A stretch of 64,000 bases of DNA from Clytia hemisphaerica (taxonomy: Eukaryota; Cnidaria; Hydrozoa; Leptothecata; Clytiidae), in assembly GCA_902728285.1 (NCBI GenBank), contig CACVBU010000682.1, forward strand, positions 463,970-527,969, given 5' to 3'. The notes below the pieces were generated by a model. That model had not been told where the DNA came from and searched no databases. It saw only the letters and a list, made by a program, of their open reading frames with translations. Of this stretch, positions 25,173 to 37,700 are shown piece by piece (position 1 is the stretch's first letter; each line of letters begins with the position of its first letter). The position numbers and the translations under genes were made by a program.

Positions 25173-25908
25173 AAATCATAAAAATGAATAGGTGAAGCTT
25201 TTCAATGCACCAGTGATGTACATTTAATAGGACAATTTTAATTACGCAAAAACGACTGCGTTTTTCAATTTTTTTCGACAATTTTTTATAGGCAGTTAAT
25301 TGTGTAACACAAGATTCTTTTGGAAATTTTTGTTTTTTGATAGACATGGGTAACGATGAAAGATCTTTTTTGGGAAATCGAAATATCTCTACAGTTGATA
25401 GAAGCTTTTTACAAAATCTTTCGATTTGAGTTGAACGGGCAGGGCGTCCATAGGCGGGTGTGTTGTCTTAAAGATGACCCTTCTGGAAGTTTTTGGCCTT
25501 TCCTGTCTATAGCAATCTGGGTTTAGTTAGTATTTTGTAACTTATTTTGAAATTGTGCTAACTTCAATATGAAAAGAAATGATTTTTCAAAGAAACGTTC
25601 GTGTTTTTCCATTGTCTCGAATTAAACTCCATTACCTTCATTACCTTAATACCGGCTCATCAAAAAACCAAATATCTTCCTTTCGTAATTTTAGGGGACC
25701 TAATTGGGGTTATGAAATTCTTTGCATCGACATTTTTCTTCTAATTTCTAATTATTCCATCTCTTTCCACTCTTTTCGCTTATATGTAAAAGTCAGTTTT
25801 TCCATTTGAAAGACATTTTTAGATCCTGAAGTAAGCAACCGTAAAGCTGAACTTTTCCACTATCTTTTCCACTGTCCCCACTATAAGATCAGGAAAATAT
25901 GACTTGTT

Positions 25909-25914
25909 AATAAA
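25909..25914 (+). terminator. Candidate polyadenylation signal for DDOST
   Basis: AATAAA lies about 740 bases after the DDOST stop. It is positioned as a plausible 3' end; nearer signals were not obvious. Confidence 0.4.
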
Positions 25915-27299
25915 ATAGAAATAAGTGAAAATAGTTTTAGCTGTTTGTTTTTCTTTATACCTCCATGCAACCACTTAGGGTTTCGTGTTCCTTATAGAGG
26001 ATGCTTAGATGCTATATGCGGTTTTGAAGAGGTTTACGATTCAGACTACAATAGTCCAATTCCTGGACAAAATATTTGAGACATGAAAGGGGATTTCCCT
26101 GCGAAACACCACAAATGATTTTTAAGCGCATTGAACTACAGTTGGAAAGTAGAGTTGTAATTCTTTAGTTTTTACATGAGACGTAAGACCACTTACCTTA
26201 GGATCTTAGGGTTTAAAAGATCAAACTTGCTCCAATAAGGTTTGGGATATAGCCTAGAAGCCACCCGAACTTTAAATTCTGAAAAAGGTTAGAATATACT
26301 AAAATCTTAATCGATTTCGAACATGATTGTCTGAGAATCTATCGATGAAATCTGAAGAAAATCCCGAAAAAACCCTTTTTGGAACATTTCCGGTTCTTCA
26401 GACCAGAATTTTTTCTTCGAGGGTGAAGTCATAATTTCACATCTTTGTGCAAAAAATCAGAAATCGAAGGAGCAGCCAAACTCCAGAGAAGCTAATAGCG
26501 GACTACAGATACAATCATGACCAGAATATGTTGGCATCTTTGGTTATTTTAGCGTTTTACAGAATTGTTTACAGTAGGTGACCCCCAAAACGTCTATCCA
26601 AATTGAAATTTTTCTTGTGAATTAAGCTTCAACATGTCTAGTTTCTTTCTCAAAAGATAATTTTCTTAAAATAAAGGTTTTTTGCATGATTTTTGTTCAG
26701 TCAAATTTGAGTCACATTTCTTTAATGGCCCCCAAAACGGAATTTTATTTTTTTCGAAATATCTTGATCAAAAAGGGGTCAAAAAGCATAGCGCTGACAT
26801 CAAATTACTATCAATGCGTATGATGGCAATGCTTTACGACTTAAAAAAGTCAAAATTAACTTTTCTCTTTATCTTCATACAAATGGTTGTCAAAACAGAG
26901 GTTAGTGGCCCCCAAAACGTCGATTCAATTAAATTGAAATTGTTAAAAATCTATTACTAAAACATATCAAAACAATAAGTGTCTCGGGCCTGGCTGATTT
27001 CAAAATCCCGTGCAAAATACTAGTAGTCTCTAATGTTAATTTTCCGTGAAATATTTCGAATTTTCTGAAAACTTTGAGTTACTGAGTATGTATGTTTGTA
27101 TATGTTTATACTTTACAGATATACCCAGTTTTTAGGGGTTGATTTCAAATTTTGTTTGACTTTTGACTGTTTTGGGGGCAACATGCTGAATGGACCTACC
27201 TAATGATTAACATCAGATGAAAATAAGAAAAAAGTGACAATCATTGTACAAAAATTCAAATATATAAAGCTTGTGTTTTGAATAATTTAAAATGGTAAA

Positions 27300-28260
27300 A
27301 AGGAATTTCCCCAAATACGAAAATCACTTAAACCATTCAGGCCCAAAAACCTTTTAAGCTGTTTTTGGCCCAAATTTGCCCAAAAAAATTTCCTTATGAA
27401 TCTGGCTCCGTCACATTTTGGGCATTGCCATTTTGCATCATTGTGCAAAAAATCAGAAAAAAATTATGAGTCAACATTGAGAAAAGCTATATTTTTTTCT
27501 TTGGTTAAAGGGAATTTCCCCAAAGTACGAAAAGCCTTCTTTAAAGGCGAATAAGAATTTTCCGGGAAAAACCACTTCAGCCATTCTTTAGAGAATCTTG
27601 CCCTCCATCTTTGTACAAAAAATCAGAAAAAAGTAATGACAGGATTTTGCACAAAAAACCCTATTTTTAGGCAGTTTTTGGCCCAAATTTGCCCAAAGTA
27701 CAATATATTTTTTTTTCGAAAATCGGGCTCCGTCACATTTTAGGCAGTGCCATTTTGCATCATTGTGCAAAAAATCAGAAAAAAATAATGAGTCAACTTT
27801 GAGAAAAGCTATATTTTCTTATTTGGTTAAAGGGAATTTCCCCAAAATACGAAAATCCGTTTTTTAAGGCGAATAAGAATTTTCCGAGAAAAACCATTTC
27901 AGCCATTCTTTAGAGAATCTTGCCCTCCATCTTTGTACAAAAAATCAGAAAAAAGTAATGACAGGATTTTGCACAAAAAACCCTATTTTTAGGCAGTTTT
28001 TGGCCCAAATTTGCCCAAATACAATATATTTTTTTTTCGAAAATCGGGCTCCGTCACATTTTAGGCAGTGCCATTTTGCATCATTGTGCAAAAAATCAGA
28101 AAAAAATAATCAGTCAACTTTGAGAAAAGCTATATTTTCTTATTTGGTTAAAGGGAATTTCCCCAAAATACGAAAATCCGTTTTTTAAGGCGAATAAGAA
28201 TTTTCCGAGAAAAACCATTTCAGCCATTTTTTAGAGAATCTTGCCCTCCATACTCCAGGC
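27300..28260 (-). repeat. Tandem array of about 321-bp units derived from the GGACCTACC family
   Basis: The marker GGCTCCGTCACATTTT occurs at 27403, 27726 and 28047, a period of 323 then 321 bases. Units two and three are nearly identical and the first is more diverged. Each unit contains TTTTGCATCATTGTGCAAAA and AAAGGGAATTTCCCCAAA. The sequence is the reverse complement of the body of copies A-D. A GGACCTACC terminus is at about 27192. Confidence 0.75.
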
Positions 28261-28752
28261 TATATCCTCAGCTTAGTCGGACTACTTGCAGTTTTCAAAA
28301 ATTTGCAGGAAAATTCCTTTTGTGCAAAATATTATGGCAGTTGTAGTCGTTGTAGGTCTAAAAAATTCGAAAACGTTGATTTGTGAGATGAATTTTCCCA
28401 AGATAAGCAATAGAATTGATCGAACATTCATAAACTTTCATTACTACAATATGACGGATAAATACAAACTGTGCAAAATATATTAATTAAATAAATTCTA
28501 CAAAAATCAAATATAATTAATCTAATGCTTATATAAGATGTCACTCAAGCTACACAAAAAATCGGCAAATCTTTAAAATAAAAAAAAGGGATTTAAAGAG
28601 AATCAGGGTAAGGCTGCACTTCAAAATTTAGCAAAATTATAGGTACATAAATATAAACTCCAATGGAAACATTTTAAGAGACAACAATCACAGAAGACAA
28701 CCATTAAAGTTTTTGATGATTGTTTTTTAGTGTCCGGTTTTTAGATGTCCGA

Positions 28753-31700
28753 TTATTGGAACATGGTATTGACTTGATTGTCTTGAGTTCTCGACGTTAA
28801 CAAACTTTCAACTTTCTTCATTCTTACTTCATTGGGCTGTAAGAAGTCCTACAAAAATAAAGGATGCTTTTATCTATCGCATTATAAGATTTGGAATGGT
28901 TCTTTTAAAAATTTTAGATTTCTAGAAAATTAGTTTTAAAGAGAGAAACTTTTTTGTGGCGCACCCGGTATTGTTCTAAAAAAAGCTTACAAAGAACAGA
29001 AAATTTGCATTTTATACATATAGCCTTTGTAAAATCGCTGCACAGAAATTGGTAAATTTGCAAAATTAGTTCAGTTCAAACTAAAACTTTTTATATAAAA
29101 TATTTCTCAGGAAAGATGACCAAATTGGAAAATTGTAGCCAAGGAGAAGTGAATAATTTCAAAATATTTCACGGCAAATTTTCACCGATAAAATATAACA
29201 ACCGATAACAATCCACTTTTGTAGAAAAGAAAGACCGTTGGCAAAAAAAATGAAACATGTTGCTTACGTCAGAAAGATCATCTTTTGTCAATACTTCAAA
29301 ACCACTGTCTGTGATATGGATTGTATGTTCGAATTGAGCGGCTCTAAAAAATGTTTTGAGAATAAGGGTTGTGACAGGGAAACAATGTACAATACAGAGG
29401 CATAGGTATGTATCATCAATAATATTTATCTAGCAAACTCCAAAATATACCCAAACATCTCGTACCGTACTATAACAATCGAAAAGCGTCAAGACGACAA
29501 AAAGTTACTGTAGAGCAGCACTTTTCCGAGTATTTGCGATTTAAGCGGTTTTGATTTTCAAGGGAACTTTTGGATTGCTATAGGTAAGTACGGTAAGTAT
29601 TAAAAAATCAATTTATAGAAAAATTTGAGCGAGATTAGACAGCAAACTTGATTCTTGACCGTAACTCCTCAGTCCTCTTCCAGAGCGTCTAAGAAAAATT
29701 CTATCAACAGTTTCAAGGTTTTCAAGGTCATAAGGGCCAAACTTCGGCCCTGAGGGTTACAGGTCGCCCCCTATAATCACATGACCAAAAAGCAGTTTGC
29801 GTGACGCGTGGATAGAATAGAGCTTTCAATAAGTTTAAAGAAAAGACCTTAATTTATCTAAAACCACTGATTCTGAAATATCGCCCTCGAATACATGAAT
29901 TATTCAGACAGGTAGAGGTTTTCTACAAAAATAAAACGTTCTTTTTCTCCATCTTCAAAAAAGAAGTTTCAAGTGAGTTGCTATCGGTTACAGGTGTAAA
30001 ACAATGAGAATAGAAAATTATCTGTACACTTTTTCATTTAAGAAAAATAACTCGAACCATGAAGTTTTGATGATATATAGGAAGTAAACTTAATAAGAAT
30101 CTGATCAAAATTTGGAGATTATTTACAACAAAGCACACTAGAAGCAAGCTTCATCTGAAAGGTAAGTGCAAAATTTCCTTGTCCTTGTTCAAAAGCCACA
30201 TAAGAATATTCCGATAGGATTCAAAATTTTACCACTCAGTAGCGTAAAAAAGATGGATACAAAATTCATAAAGATGACTCTAGCTTACACATATTCCTAC
30301 AGAAATCATGGTCTCTCTTTTATTTTAATGAAAATCTTTTGAACCCTCTCTGAATCTTAATTCAACAAAATCCTTCCCACAGATCGCAAAGATGAGTTGC
30401 AGTCGCCTCCGTCGTAAAGGTTCGTCCTTACAACAATCACACAACAACCACAACAATTACAAGATCATTCTGGTCGAATGGGAAGACTGCGGGCAACAAT
30501 TCCTCAATGGAATATCATTCGCTTCCAAACAAGAGAACATACAAGTTCACATTTTCGTTAACCAATCAAAAGAAAGTACAACAGCCAATCAGAACATACA
30601 AAATACTCGTATCGCTCTCAAAAATGTCGCAGTTTTTCACGAGAGTTTGACCGATGGTAAAGATGCATCGTGGACGGACTTACTCGCTTATTTAATCAAT
30701 TTTTACGCGCGCACAACTTTTTCGTGTCATCATTGCGCGGCCATGCATTCGAAGCCGAACTACCAGGTTACTTTAGCAGCACGTGACCAGGGGAAATATA
30801 AAGAGTTGAATGCTCTTTTGAAGTCGAATAAAACGGAAACGAAAGTCGTGGATGGATGGAAGACAACATTACTGGATCTATTCCCTCACGTGTGCACAGA
30901 GTGTAAAATAATTTTTAATGACCAAAGAGCGGCCCAGTTACACGACAAAGAAGATCATAACTATCTCTGCGAGAATATGTCGTGTGAACGGAGCCGTAGA
31001 GAGAATGGATTTTACAGCCACAAGGAATTATCGAAACACCAACGACGTCAACAACAATGTGAATTCTGTCACGGGAAAATATTCTGCGACAGCGCAAAAT
31101 ATCAAGAACACATGAGCAAATATCACATCTTTTGCGATTGTTCGTGTCAAAAATATTACAACACCTTGGAGGAGTTTATACAACATTACGGTGGAGTGTA
31201 CCCGCTTCCTTGTCTGGAGGTGCCCGATTGCAAGGAGCGTTTCCGAAACATCGATGAACAAGCTTTCCATCATAAATCAAGCCACGGTTCAAAGTATCCT
31301 TATTACTGCATAGCGTGTTACGGCCATCAGAAGTTGACGTGTTTACGTACGTCCGGAGAGCTTATGAAGCACGTGAATGACGTGAAACATAAGAAAAACG
31401 AATTTCAGATTGTTATGATTCCAGAAGAAAGCCCTTTCGCTCATATGTATCAACAGCAGCAGAATTCATCCAGTGAAAATTCAACGTGAGTGAATGACCC
31501 TACACTAAAGTGTATTGGAAATCAAACTTCAAGATTCGATTTTTTCATCTAATAAAGAGCGTTTATTAAATTTTCGGATGAGCTTTTTTAACAATTACAA
31601 GTTATATATATTATAAATTAATTTGTACCGGTTCCCATAAGTTCAAGGAAAAAAATTCGTCAGCGTTTATACTTTCCCCTAAAAACAGCCCATGTGAAAG

Positions 31701-34700
31701 ATTTCTACGTCCGGACACACTCTAGAGTAAGGAAATTTGAATCTTAAAAACAAACTTTCCATTAGGGCAAAAAAGAAGCTTATGATTGAAATACCTTTTC
31801 CCGTCCTTGGTGACGACAGTCCATCCATCTCTCCAATGGAGTACGTCTGTTCCACCTTCACATAACACTGGTTCTAGAATGAAAATAAGAAGTCTCTTAT
31901 AATCTCTTCTTGATAACATTTGATGATGTGAAAATAAAATGTAATTGGCAAATGTTGACAAATGCAAAACAGTACATGAATAGTATGCTTCTGATCTCAT
32001 TCTTAAAAAAAATTATGTAGCAGTTTAGTAAACTTTACTTTATCATCCCTCGATTTTATACAGGCACTCATTTCCCTTCCAAACGCGTTACCCGCGTGGT
32101 TTCCATACAAAAGCTAGATTGATTATCTGGTAGTCTAGCAAGCTAGACGACTAATTCAGACATATTAGAAATAAAGCAATAAAGTAAATTTTAGTCGTCT
32201 AGAAACCTTTGTGCACTAACTCCAAACAAAAAAAAAGTGTCAATATCGCAATTAAAATTTTTTCCTGCTCAAAAAAAATTCTTGAAAATAAAATGTGTGT
32301 GGATTTGTGTGTTAAAAATGTTTCATTTGAGTTGATTTTATTTTAGTAGGGGGAATTTTGTTCGATTTTTTGGAATCGCTTGACTGTTTTGTTAGAAGCA
32401 CTTGTTATACATTTTTGGAAAGCTAAGGGGTAGGGGAATCGAAATTACTATGTTTCCAATTTTGTTTCGGACACTTTGGTGTGATTTTCGGACAAATATG
32501 ACGGTCTCAGGCAAAAATCATAGGGGTAAAAATTAATGAAAATTTTAGTTCGAGAAAACGGAGACCTGTTGTATATTTTTGGAAAGCTCTCAAAAAATTA
32601 GGATTAGAGATATATTGCAAATATAGGTGATTTCAGTACCTAACTCGAGATATTGAGCTTCAAGAAGCGCAAAAACTGGACAAAATAGCTGTTTCTGGCT
32701 GAAAAACACGGTTTTCAAGGGTTAATATCTCGAGTTAGGTACAGAAATCATCTATATTTGCAATATATCTCTAATCCTAATTTTTTGAGAGCTTTCCAAA
32801 AATATACAACAGGTCTCCGTTTTCTCGAGCTAAAATTTTCATTAATTTTTACCTCTATGATTTTTGCCTGAGACCGTCGTATTTGTCCGAAAATCACACC
32901 AAAGTGTCCGAAAAAAAATTGGAAACATAATAATTTCGATTCCCCTACCCCTTAGCTTTCCGAAAATGTATAACAAGTGCTTCTAACAAAACAGTCGAGC
33001 GATTTTACAAAATGCCCTCTACTATTTTGAGAGTTTGTTGTTGCTTAATAAATTGTTTTCTCGCTACGCAAGTTTCTGCGTAGCTAGGCCCGGTATCTAT
33101 AAGGCTGGAACACCGGATTCTTCCAGTCGTTTATACAAACTGAATCCCGTATCATTATTTGTGTTTATTATTAGTATTACATGCATTATAAACGACTCCA
33201 GTCTAATTATCTGGCACCCTGATGCAGAAATTTTCATCCGACACGCTAAAGCCTAACACCTGGAAGGTTTAGATTACAGAGTTTTGGAAGACCATGGATT
33301 TTTTTCAAGGATTTTGCAGCGGGAGGCCTGGTAACCTAGTACTCGTTTTCGGGGATTGGCGGGTCCAACTGAAATATTCTTAGGTTTACGCACAAGGGTA
33401 GTTGAACCCGACTGGGGATGCAGCACATGAAATGCCGACTACGAATCATCTCCGATGGGAAACTCACATAATATCACACAATTAGATTGAAAACCCAACT
33501 CACCGATGGTAAACACCATTCCTGGGACCATGTTTCCAGGGTAATCGTTGTCATGGTGCAGGATTTGTGGCATCTCATGAAACTCTTCTCCAATGCCGTG
33601 ACCGACGTAATGTGGACATACTGTGTACCCGTGAGCATGCGCGATCGAACTGAAAAAGAAGTGTGAAGAAGTAATGATTAAACAAGAAATAACCTTGACC
33701 AAAACATAACCATCTTAAGATAATTAAATAATTCTTAAAGACTTTTCACACAAATCATTTTTGAGGGTCAAGCTAATAACAAAAGACATCGTAAATAATT
33801 CCTTGTTGGGTTTTAATACCATAACTTTGGGCTTGCTGTTTTCGTCGTGTAATATCAAAACCTTATGTAGACAAAAACTCAGGTATTCGTAACTGTCTGT
33901 CCAGAACCTCGGCGTGCAAAGTAAATATCATAATATAGACGAACGCCGGTATACTACTGCACGACTTACCTTATACTCTGTCCAATCTTTTGAAGGTGTT
34001 GACCAGGCCCGCAAATAGAAATTGCTTCGTGTAAACACTGCTTTGTCACTTCAACCAATTTCTTCCCTTTCTTTTCCACGTCTCCCACCAAGTAGGTCTC
34101 GGATAAGTCCCCGTGCACACCGTCCAAGAAAACCTGAACAAACGAAAGTGGACAAGTGATACTTTTATGGACCTACCTGGTTACCAAAACTAACCAATGA
34201 ACATTGAAACAATGAAACACATAAGACATAACTGGACAAAATACAAAAATATATAAAATGAAAGCATATCTATTGGTAGAAATTATCAATACTATTGAAA
34301 AAGACTTATGAAAAAAAAGTAAAAAAGTTATTAATCGCTTTTCTTTATAAAAACTACACTATCAGAAAAACGCACAGCTTAATAAAGAAGGTTTCTAGAA
34401 AACAAAAGCGGCGATTTCCGGCATTTTCGGCCGGAAAAAATTTTTTCTCAAGAATCGGACTAGGTCATGTTTCGGGCATTGTTAATACGCATCTTTGAGC
34501 AAAAAATCAGAAAAAACTAATGATGAAATCTCGAGAAATTGCCGAAAAACCTTTTTTCCGGCATATTTCCGGCACTTTCGGCCGGAATTGAATTTTTTCG
34601 AAAATCGGGCTTCGTCACAATTTAGGTATTGACATTTTGCATTAGTGTGCGAAATTTCATGAAAAAATTTAAAGTACAGCTCAAGAAATTCAAGAAATAC

Positions 34701-37700
34701 CGTTTTTCCGGCGAAAATCGGCTGTTCTGGCGATTTTTAGAAACTTCCGGCTTCAAGAATCAATTTTATTGAAAATTGAAACATGCTTGATGGTGGGCAT
34801 TGCTATTAATAATGTTTTTGAATGAAAAAAACAACCAATTATATGGAAAAAGTTCAATGAAAATCCAGAAAAACGGCGATTTCCGGCATATTTTCGACCG
34901 GAAAAATTTTTTTTTCGAAAATCGGGCTCCGTCACATTTTGGGCATTGCCATTTTGCATCATTGTGCAAAAAATTAGAAAAAACTAATGAGCCAATCTCG
35001 AGAAAAGCTGGTAACTAACGGACGGACGGACAGACGGACAAAGGTTAATTTATAGGTCCTCCACCCCACCGGGGTAGGTCCAAAAAGCAAGGTAAGGTAA
35101 GAATAAGGCAGATTTAACTTAAGGGAATATCTTTATCGTGAATACCAAGTGGATTTGTTTGTTACACAACGATCAATGACCTTTATATATCCCTGGACCA
35201 AGTTACTCAATGCCGGCCAAGAAAAATATTATGATCGGAGTTTTTTTTTTTGGCCCAGCGCTAGCGAGTGGGCCTTTAAAGAGAGTGTCACTATTTTTTT
35301 CCGTGTTTCCTTCTGTGTGTCCGTTTTGGTAGAAACGGCGCTTTATACCAGTAACACACTTTTTGCCGTCTGGAGAGGGAAAAGCTTGCGAAAGTCGGGT
35401 ACTGGCTAAAAAAGATATATTTTCTGATTTCGCGCTCCTTAAACAACAAACGTTTTCAAAACAAAACAGATACAAGATGGCGGTTGAAGCGAGGAGATTG
35501 ATTTCATGTGTTGATTCTTACTTTCTTGAACATTTTCTTTGCTTTAGTGGTCAAGAGACTTTCAAACCAAAGAAACTTTGTAGTGATTTTTTTTTGTAAA
35601 CTTTTTCAACATTCTGTCATATGTTATAGTTTTCATAAAGCTTTCTGAGTGAAATTCTATACCTTAAATCAATTTCTGACTTTCACTTTTAGTTTCTTGT
35701 TTTCAAAAAGACTTGATTCTGGAATTTGCTGATGAACACTAAAATGGAGTTCATGTGTAAATTATAGCAAGATTGGAACTTTTTCAATCATACTACGTGT
35801 GAAAATGGTTATTTCTAGATCTGTCTCGTTTAACGAATTGGTGGCTTGATTTTTTCAAACTCAACACGGAATTATTTCAAATACCGATATTAAATGGAAT
35901 ATGGCAATGGAGACTAAAATGCAGCTCATGTGTAAATTTGAACAAGATTGGAACTTTTTCCATGATGCTACGTGTGAAAATGGTTATATATTTCTAAGTC
36001 TGTCTCGTTTAACGAATTGGTGGCTTGATTTTTCAAACTCGACACGGAATTATTTCAAATACCGATTAAATGGAATATTGCAATGAAGACTAAGATGCAG
36101 CTCATGTGTAAATTTGAACAAGATTGGAACTTTTTCCATGATGCTACGTGTGAAAATGGTTATATATTTCTAGATCTGTCTCGTTCAACGAATTGGTGGC
36201 TTGATTTTTCAAACTCGACACAGAATTATTTCAATTACCAATTAAATGGAATATGGCAATGGAGACTAAACTGCAGCTCATGTGTAAATTTGAACAAGAT
36301 AGGAACTTTTTCCATGATGTGCTACGTGTGAAAATGGTTATATATTTCTAGATCTGTCTCGTTCAACGAATTGGTGGCTTGATTTTTTCAAACTCGACAC
36401 AGAATTATTTCAAATACCGATTAAATGGAATATGGCAATGGAGACTAAACTGCAGCTCATGTGTAAATTTGAACAAGATTGGAACTTTTTTCATGATGCT
36501 ACGTGTGAAAATGGTTATATATTTCTAGATCTGTCTCGTTCAACGAATTGGTGGCTTGATTTTTCAAACTCGACACAGAATTATTTCAATTACCAATTAA
36601 ATGGAATATGGCAATGGAGACTAAACTGCAGCTCATGTGTAAATTTGAACAAGATAGGAACTTTTTCCATGATGCTACGTGTGAAAATGGTTATATATTT
36701 CTAGATCTGTCTCGTTCAACGAATTGGTGGCTTGATTTTTCAAACTCGACACAGAATTATTTCAAATACCGATTAAATGGAATATGGCAATGGAGACTAA
36801 ACTGCAGCTCATGTGTAAATTTGAACAAGATTGGAACTTTTTTCATGATGCTACGTGTGAAAATGGTTATATATTTCTAGATCTGTCTCGTTCAACGAAT
36901 TGGTGGCTTGATTTTTCAAACCCGACACAGAATTATTTCAAATACCGATTAAATGGAATATGGCAATGGAGACTAAACTGCAGCTCATGTGTAAATTTGA
37001 ACAAGATTGGAACTTTTTCCATGATGCTACATGTGAATATGGTTGTTTCTGGATCTGTTGTGTTTTACGAATTGGCGGCTTGATTTTTCAAACTCGACAC
37101 AGAATTATTATAAATACTAATTTTAAATGGAATATGGACATGGTAAATGTAGACTAAAATGCAGCTCATGTGTAAATTTGAACAAGATTAGAACTTTTTT
37201 CATGCAATGATGTTGTTTCTTATGGAAGTTGAATTTAATGATATTTTGAATTTGATTGTTTACCTTCGGGTAGAAAGTTTCGAGCTTTCAACATTCAATT
37301 TATTTTTGATTGACTACTGTACATTATGTTTCGTTTATTTTTTCACTTCCCTGTTCTAAGAAATGAAGAAAGGGAGAATTATCCTTGTCGACTTATTTTT
37401 CATTTTATTTTGCTCGACGCAGTAAAATTTTAAATCCTTTGGACATCCCTTTCCTGAAATCTTGTTAAACATTTTTTGGAATTTTTGGAAATCGCGTAAA
37501 TTACGCTTTTGCTGGGCCTTCACGCCTAACGGGCTTCTTGTCTTTTTTTTTAAATTGGTACCCGCAGAGAGAGCGCTAGATCTAGTTTCATTGTACACTA
37601 AAGACGTAGCGCCGTTTGTCTTTAGGTAAAGTTTCAAACACTATAATGGCTTCTTTGCAGGTAGCAACTTTCAAAAAAACTTCGACCAAAGATGGCGGAT

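Larger units (their letters stand above)
25173..28752. other. Convergent intergenic region between DDOST and METAP1D
   Basis: This holds the DDOST 3' UTR, an inverted 'CTTCCAGGCTATA' repeat near 26180-26275, a stretch at 26570-27170 with three blocks of GCCCCCAAAACG or its complement, and a tandem array of GGACCTACC-family sequence (27300-28260). No gene recognised. Confidence 0.55.

Noticed and set aside
30915-31273. Minus-strand and alternate frames within the zinc-finger gene
   Set aside because: Shadows of the recognised plus-strand coding frame, without domains of their own.
35901-37157. Series of overlapping 60-100 codon frames (METKLQLMCKFEQD-like)
   Set aside because: They follow the 176-bp tandem unit, each in a different frame with stops; no single protein spans the array.
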